Shown here: positions 58,055 to 64,000 of the stretch, piece by piece | Position numbering within the stretch: the stretch's first letter is position 1 | Layout of the letters: every line of letters begins with the position of its first letter | From: Congeria kusceri | Lineage: Eukaryota > Mollusca > Bivalvia > Myida > Dreissenidae | DNA: 64,000 nucleotides | NCBI GenBank assembly: GCA_027627225.1 | Contig: CM051033.1 | Location: forward strand, 52,858,410-52,922,409 | Direction of reading: 5' to 3' | Position numbers and translations under genes: made by a program | The notes under the pieces: generated by a model | The model's input: only the letters and a program-made list of their open reading frames with translations | The model's database searches: none | What the model was told of the DNA's origin: nothing

Positions 58055-60370
58055 ATGACTATGGTGAACTTGGTAAGCAGTGTGGTTGACAGTTGCCAGT
58101 TGTGATGTAGTGAACGCGAGATAATTGTATTTTATTTCAATAATGAGTTCTTTACGAGCAGACTATGTACACAAAACATTATCGTCAATCATAAGTCTAG
58201 CTATCAAGATAACTTATTTACACAGATCAGTACCAAGTTGGCATGCACAGAAAAAATATCATTTCAATTATCAACACCGAAGCCATCAGTTTCAAAAATC
58301 CTCAAGATTTTCATCAATTAATCAGCATCTTGGAGTCACGAGAATAAATTGCGTCTTCTCTTAGAAATGTCGTCTGCTAATAAGATTAGCTTCGTCTGTC
58401 TGCGAAAGGTTCTACTATAGCGCACAGGAAGTTCAAATTAGCGAGTCTAAAAGATGGTACCCTGTAACAGGAAATGCCAAATAATAAATTTAACATGGGA
58501 GAGTTTTACCAATGAGAAATCGTAACTGACAATTCATTTCCCGTTTTTTTCGGTTTTATTCTCTTCCATTGACCGAGGTTATAGAAAGGATTATTTCAAA
58601 CAAGATTTTACTAGTTAATTTGTTGTTATTCTTTCTGTTCTTCTATAAGAATGTAGAGAGTTTCCGTTTCCAGTGTCAGAGTACAGCAATCGCAAGTGTC
58701 CTTTATTTTAATCTGGCACTTGCATGTCATTCAATCAAATGAACATAATCTAGTAGTATCTATAATGTTTTACTATGTTCGGGAAATATGTTTTACAATT
58801 GTTTAGATATACGGCAAGATACACGTGGTTGTTTCGAGTTAAATTCACACCAGTATACTGCTATTTATATGTAATTTAACCATTTTAATGCCATAACTGA
58901 ACCTGAATGGCCTATGTACACAAATGTTCGGCTTTAATAATTAACGCTAACTGCTTACGAAAAAAATAACAAAAGGAACCCAAAAACTTCGCAATTCCTA
59001 TTTAACCAATGATTTATATTACGTGATACAAAAATGATAATAACTGAAGAACAAATCGTATCAAGATACAAAACCTACTTGAAAACGCGTATACAATGCT
59101 CTCAGAAAACAAACATAATCTGGAAAACTAATTAGAAATAAACGGCTCGTTTTTGCGTACACATCGATGCTTCACCTTGCAGCGTTTTGTTATCCTACAC
59201 GTGAACGTGAATATCGATCATTTCTTAAACATTGGATGCCATATTATATATCAATGTCGCAAAATACAGACGAACGGGTGACTTGATGTCGCAAATGCAT
59301 GCCGAATAATCCGAATAATGGCATGTCGTAAAACGGTTTAAACGATGATGGATGCAGTGTCTGCTTTTCCATGTAATTTGAGTGATGAACCTGTCATTTC
59401 GACAGAGACATTTTGTTCATAATTTGGGAATGTACAACGATTCTGTTTCTGATGTTGCTTTTAAGTAAAAAGAACAAAACAAAACTGACAATATGACGGA
59501 GTTGATAAAACAAATGTACTACCGTTTCGTGAGAGCATTTGAGAATTGTTGTCGATGTTTCTTAAAAAAGACAAAATAGCTTTGTTCTTTACCCGTCCAT
59601 ATGGCTTATTAGATAAATTGTCTAAGCTGTTTCCGATAGAGCGAAACTTTTGTAAATAGTGACTGAACTAAATACTTTCGTCTACTAGGTATATTGCCGA
59701 TGAAAGACAGTTGTAGAACAAAATGAAGTTTAAAACAAACGGGCAATAACTCCGCTGTAAAATTGTCAGATTTTGCGTACCAACAAACTCTACAGCATAC
59801 TTTTCATCTAGTGCAATCTGAACAAGTTCTACCAATATCAGCTTAACTATTTATATTGATCGCTTTCAAGTGTATATAATGTATTTAATGATAAAACCCA
59901 AATGGGCAACAACTCCAAAATCCCAATTCAAATGTATAAGTCAGTCCAAAAGTTACATGATTAAATGATACTGAATAAGTTACTACAATGTAACTAAACA
60001 GTCCAAAAACTACAGAAAATAATTAACCCTTTCAGGCACTAGATCCCATGATATTAATCCTATATTCTGAGTGCGTGTTTACAAAATGAATTTTATCTAT
60101 TTTATTGTTGTTTACATCTTTTTCCTGACTGGATGCCAAGACAGACAGTGGAAAAATTTACTGCTGCACACATAGCCAAAATATAGGTCAGAAGCAGGCT
60201 ATGCATGGATTACTATGTGTAATGATGCTGATCTAAAATAGAAGTATCATATTGACTCAGAGTGACGTATTGAGTTTACTGATAAGCAGACTCCACTATC
60301 TGGGTTATATCTGCGACTAAAGGAAAATAAAACACATTTATGGTACTTATCTTCCTGATACTGCATTTAC
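58055..60370. other. AT-rich region without a recognised gene
   Basis: A few GGGCAATAACTCC-like words (59745, 59905) suggest very old copies of mollusc repeats. No signal-peptide exon of the receptor could be identified here. Confidence 0.4.
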
Positions 60371-60374
60371 CTCC

Positions 60375-60655
60375 CTTTACTAGGTGAGTTATTCAGGAAT
60401 AGATGTATTTTGGGCAAAAAAGGACAATAACTCTGGTGTTCCTGGTCCGATCGGGCCTATTATCGAACTCGTCCAAGATTTTATGGCCAAACACAAACTG
60501 TGCAAGTTTGGTAAAGATTGAATAAAAAATGTAGTCTTTATCGCGATAACGGTCAAATTGTTGACGGCATACGGAAGACGCACGACGGACGACGCCGGAG
60601 AGGTCCCCTATACCAACGGCTCACCGAGCGCTTCGTGCTCAGGTTAGCAAATAAT
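60375..60655 (+). repeat. 3' part of a mollusc tandem-core repeat element
   Basis: Contains AATAACTCTGGTGTTCCTGG, AAACTGTGCAAGTTTGGTAA, TAGTCTTTATCGCGATAACG and GGACGACGCCGGAGAGGTCC, and ends CGAGCGCTTCGTGCTCAGGT. It shows the uninterrupted version of the site where the nested element inserted at 36086. Confidence 0.85.
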
Positions 60656-60734
60656 TTCCGAAACTGTAAAATAAAGTTCGCAATAGTAATTGCAGAATTT
60701 GTTGTCAAGTCACGTTATAATATACATAATGTTC

Positions 60735-60893
60735 GCTTTATCATTGTTTATCTGTAAATAAACAACGCTGTTTCGTTCGGATGAGCGTTTATTAAGCCAA
60801 TCGGGCTAACGCCCTCGTGGTTTAATTCTTGTGCATCAGAAATCAAAATCGTTGTTTATTTACAGATAAACAACTAAACATCGAAAATTATTT
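60735..60893. repeat. Foldback/MITE element, copy 3 of 3
   Basis: CATTGTTTATCTGTAAATAA at the left is inverted as TTATTTACAGATAAACAA at the right; the core contains CCAATCGGGCTAACGCCCTC. The arms differ from the other two copies (CTGTAAAT in place of GGCCAAT) but keep the core. Confidence 0.8.
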
Positions 60894-61289
60894 ATTATTT
60901 CTACAACAACACATCCACATCTGGGATAATACAATCCCCAATAAGATATGTCAACAATGCAACAACCGATTGGATACCGTGATCATTATTAAGAATATTC
61001 TCATATAAAACCCCACAAAGCATTCTTAAGACAACTCATTAACGTCGCGTCAATCAGTGCTAAAACATGGAGAATGAAATGTCAATAGTTAGCAATCAGC
61101 TTGTCAGCCATAGAAGGAAAATATCACGAAACCGATCTGGCGATACGACTAACCATTTCCTGTTGTTGCTGGTAACATAATCTGCGCGCTGAAAACAATA
61201 CTGTTGCGCAGATATGCGAAAATAATAGCTGCATGGAAACGTTTATATGGAGAATATTTATAGTGATTTACTAAGGCTGTTATACGAGA

Positions 61290-61530
61290 CATGATTGGCA
61301 AGCGAAGATGACAACGACTATAATCTGAATGGTCATGAAGATGATCAGGGTGGTAATGGTCATGGTGAGGTAGTGATGATTAGCGTGATGATAATGGACA
61401 TGATGATTGTGGTGGTGGTGATGGTGTTAGTGGTAGTGATGATGATGATGATGACGATGATTACGACGGTGATGATGATGATGATGAGGAGGAGGAGAAG
61501 GAGAAGGAGGAGTATGACGACAATGATTCT
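61290..61530 (+). repeat. TGATGG/GATGAT microsatellite
   Basis: Interrupted GATGAT, GGTGGTGATGGTG and GAGGAGGAG runs. The 136-codon open frame over it is low-complexity (Met/Val/Arg-rich) and is not taken as a gene. Confidence 0.85.
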
Positions 61531-61722
61531 TCATTCTCGGATGGCAACGTCGGATACCGACGTTGGATCTATTCCGCTCCTCTCCATAGAGTGTAACGGA
61601 ATGATTAGTCGTGGGTATCCGACGATGTATTTTGGTAGCGGTGGAGATGAGAATGGTTTTGTTGTCATCGTAGTAGGTGTTGATATGATATGCACAATAT
61701 TATGAAAGGAATGCTTTGAAGA

Positions 61723-62073
61723 ATGTTCCATACATTTTCTGGCATCTGGGTGTCATTTGAGTGTCTCGCCGTGCCTAGTATGACGCCAGGTGGCACATCA
61801 ACAGACACCTGCATAGTAAACAAACCTGTCTGCTTTTGTCAATATATTACCTATATGCTTTTCTTGGTCAGTTCTAAAGATCATGAAATAACTCGACGGG
61901 GGAGCATATCAATAAATAATGAAAATTACATACATTATGTCATAACTGGGCACATTTTGCCGGCTTCCGATTATCGGGGCGAACAGATAAATCTTAAATT
62001 ACGACCCACTGCAGCAAGAGTTGCAATGTATAAATGGATATTTTTTGACAAGGTGCCACCTGTATCATGCTGA
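61723..62073 (+). other. Unrecognised open reading frame of 116 codons
   Basis: Frame starting MFHTFSGIWVSFECLAVPSM. No domain is recognised and there is no splice context, though it lies in normal-complexity sequence. It could be part of an exon or of a decayed mobile element. It is not called as a gene. Confidence 0.25.
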
Positions 62074-62200
62074 TAGTTCTTGGAATGTTTTTATGCACTG
62101 TGACGCTCAAAAAAGTACCCATTTGAACATGCGAAATTACATTTTGTCATGCTCTACTCTATTAAGAATGTGTGTTTTAGTACAGAAAGTGTAATATAAA

Positions 62201-62463
62201 TGAGGCGCGTTGTTGGAAAACCGGACTTCATGCATGTGCGTAAAGTGTCGTCCCGGATTAGCCTGTGCAGTCCGCACCGGCTAATCCAGGACGGCACTTT
62301 CCGCCTTCAGTGGATTAATGTTTTAAAAAGACTTCCTTGAACCAGATAATACCATTAAAGCGGAAAGTGCCGTCCTGGATTAGCCTGCGCGGAGTGCACA
62401 GGCTAATCCGGGACGACACTTTACTCACATGCATTAAGACCGGTTTTCCCACGACGCGCCTCA
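62201..62463. repeat. 263 bp foldback element with palindromes inside each arm
   Basis: Ends TGAGGCGCGTTGTTGGAAAA and TTTTCCCACGACGCGCCTCA are inverted. Each ~105 bp arm carries its own smaller hairpin, GTCGTCCCGGATTAGCCTGT with CCGGCTAATCCAGGACGGC on the left and the counterpart on the right. This sequence type is widespread in heterodont bivalves (from memory). Confidence 0.9.
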
Positions 62464-63199
62464 AATAGAGATTTGTGAACGACAGGACTCAGTATTGTCT
62501 GTGAAAATCTAATGGAATAGTTTTCTAGACGTTCGACTTCTTTATGTACCGTTGCTTAGTAAGAATATCTAAACATTCTCAGCAAATACGTTTTTGGCAA
62601 GCGTCGCTCTCGATTTCATCGAGCATGAAGATAGCGTATCAAAAATATGCGCTGAAGTTTCAATAGGTAAATAAATATGGATTCTTATCAATGATGGAGA
62701 TGCAAGCAGTATTTATTATCTCTGAGATTGCAGGGCACTCCGACTGCGCCCCGATAACATGCAAAAGGGAGATCGCGATTTATTATCTCGACCATCTCGA
62801 AATAGCGGCATAAAAACGAGATAGACTTACAGGTCCCGAGGCAGGGGCCGGTCCATGTGCGCGATATATTGGAGTGATAACAGTTTCTGGTTTTGAGAAA
62901 TAATTGCCAATAATCTGCACACTAAACGTCAGTGTCAATTAAACCATTTTACCGCACATATATTTATGTCAGTGTTTCAACGGCACATATTGCGCCCAAA
63001 ACAAACTTGAAAGTTCATTGTATTAAAGAAACCACAATCTTTTAAAGACGAAAATACTGTGTGAGGCGAAAAGTGAGGGCTATAACTGATAATTCATATA
63101 TAAATAACAGAGAAAAGGGACGTACGGACCGATACATATTTATAGAAAAGAAGGACAGGACGGACGGGCGGACGATTCATAGTTGCTTACAATAAACAA

Positions 63200-64000
63200 C
63201 CGAAGTCAGGGTTGTGGTTTTACGATAGACGTTTCAACTAAGTCAGGGTTGGGGGTTGTACGACAGACGTTTCCTCAAAGTCCGGATTGGGTGTTATACA
63301 ATAGACGTATCCACATAGGCCAGGTTGGAGGTGAACGATAGACGTTTCCTCAAAGTCCGGGTTGGGGGGTGTACGATAGACGTTTCTCCAAAGTCCCGGT
63401 TGGGGGTTGTACGATAGATGTTTCCACAAGTCCGGGTTGGTGGTTGTACGATAGACATTTCTTTAAAGTCCCGGTTGGGGGTTATATGATAGACGTTTCC
63501 ACAAAGTCCGGTTTGCGGGTTGTACGATAGACGTTTCCATAAAGTCCGGGTTGGTGGTTGTACGATTTACGTCTCCACAAAGTCCCGGTTGGTGGTTGTA
63601 CGATAGATTTTCTTCAAAGTCCCGGTTGGGGGTTTTACGATAGACGTTTCCACAAAGTCCGGGTTGGTGGTTGTATACTATAGACGTTTCCACAAAGTCC
63701 GGGTTGGTGGTTGTACGATAGACGTTTCTTCAAAGTCCCGGTTGGGGGTTGAACGATAGACGTTTCCACAAAGTCCGGGTTAGGGGGTGTACAATAGACG
63801 TTTCCTCAAAGTCCGGGTTGGGTGTTGTACGATAGAAGTTTCCTTAAAGTCCGGGTTGGGGGTTGTACGGTAGACGTTTCTTCAAAGTCCCGGTTGGGGG
63901 TTGTACGATAGACGTTTCCACAAAGTCCGGGTTGGTGATTGTACGATAGACGTTTCTTCAAAGTCCCGGTTGGGGGTTGTATGATAGACGTTTCCACAAA
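63200..64000. repeat. 38 bp minisatellite, about 21 units, open at the window end
   Basis: Unit TTTCCACAAAGTCCGGGTTG then GGGGTTGTACGATAGACG. Units of type TTTCCACAAAGTCCGGG often alternate with type TTTCTTCAAAGTCCCGG, giving a partial 76 bp dimer. Minus-strand open frames through it (repeating NPQPGL-like residues) result from the period and are not genes. Confidence 0.95.

Noticed and set aside
61295..61705. 136-codon open frame
   Set aside because: Most of it is GATGAT microsatellite and it has no domain or splice context.
62820..62875. Possible first exon of the receptor (short frame starting MDRPLPRD before a GTAAGT)
   Set aside because: It would leave two bases of a codon where one is needed, and it has no hydrophobic signal sequence.
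63238..63997. Minus-strand frames with repeated NPQPGL-type residues
   Set aside because: They are produced by the 38 bp minisatellite and are interrupted at irregular points.

Overview
This window looks like nuclear DNA of a bivalve mollusc, probably a heterodont; the species cannot be fixed from sequence alone. The grounds are an AT-rich, intron-rich sequence, a SINE with a tRNA head and a bivalve-type body, and many copies of the mollusc repeat type that starts near CAAGAGGGCCAT and ends in a hairpin near GCTCAGGTGAGC. Nothing is bacterial or viral in organisation: there are no operons, and almost every short open frame is a shadow of repeats.

Three protein-coding genes can be supported. 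(1) A plus-strand cyclase-family hydrolase (kynurenine formamidase / isatin hydrolase type) has three exons at 10418-10593, 10951-11092 and 18273-18740. It encodes 261 residues with a likely signal peptide, an intact HxGTHxDxPxHF metal site and a first intron that only joins in frame as a GC-AG intron. (2) A plus-strand intronless gene at 24406-25860 encodes 484 residues, a coiled coil followed by an NHL-like propeller. It resembles bivalve TRIM proteins but has no RING or B-box. (3) A minus-strand TNF receptor superfamily gene with a death domain covers about 25 kb (57764 down to 32334). It has eight recognisable exons: cysteine-rich ectodomain, one membrane span, death domain and tail. All seven splice junctions keep phase. 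The first exon, with start codon and signal peptide, was not found.

Layout: 1-8.8 kb is satellite-rich, with a ~53 bp satellite in both orientations, a 57 bp minisatellite and a TIR-bounded element. 10.4-19.1 kb is the hydrolase gene, whose 7.2 kb second intron holds tandem-repeat elements, a 65/43 bp minisatellite, a SINE with target-site duplication and a partly deleted tandem segmental duplication. 19.1-24.1 kb holds TIR elements and diverged repeats. 24.4-25.9 kb is the coiled-coil/NHL gene, followed by a TTAA-flanked TIR element enclosing a tRNA-like promoter. 27-32 kb is repeats, including a C-tract minisatellite. 32.3-57.8 kb is the receptor gene, its introns filled with nested repeats and foldback elements. 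58-64 kb is AT-rich sequence, microsatellites, foldback elements and a 38 bp minisatellite that runs off the end.

No clearly new multi-gene system is visible. The most unusual pattern is in the receptor gene: downstream of three different exons, the intron holds one or more copies of that exon's 3' end together with its 5' splice site. Other notable points are a 64 bp-arm near-perfect inverted repeat made from the end of a mobile element, two back-to-back ~300 bp foldback elements separated by exact 8 bp direct repeats, and a nested insertion that defines the ends of the main repeat family.
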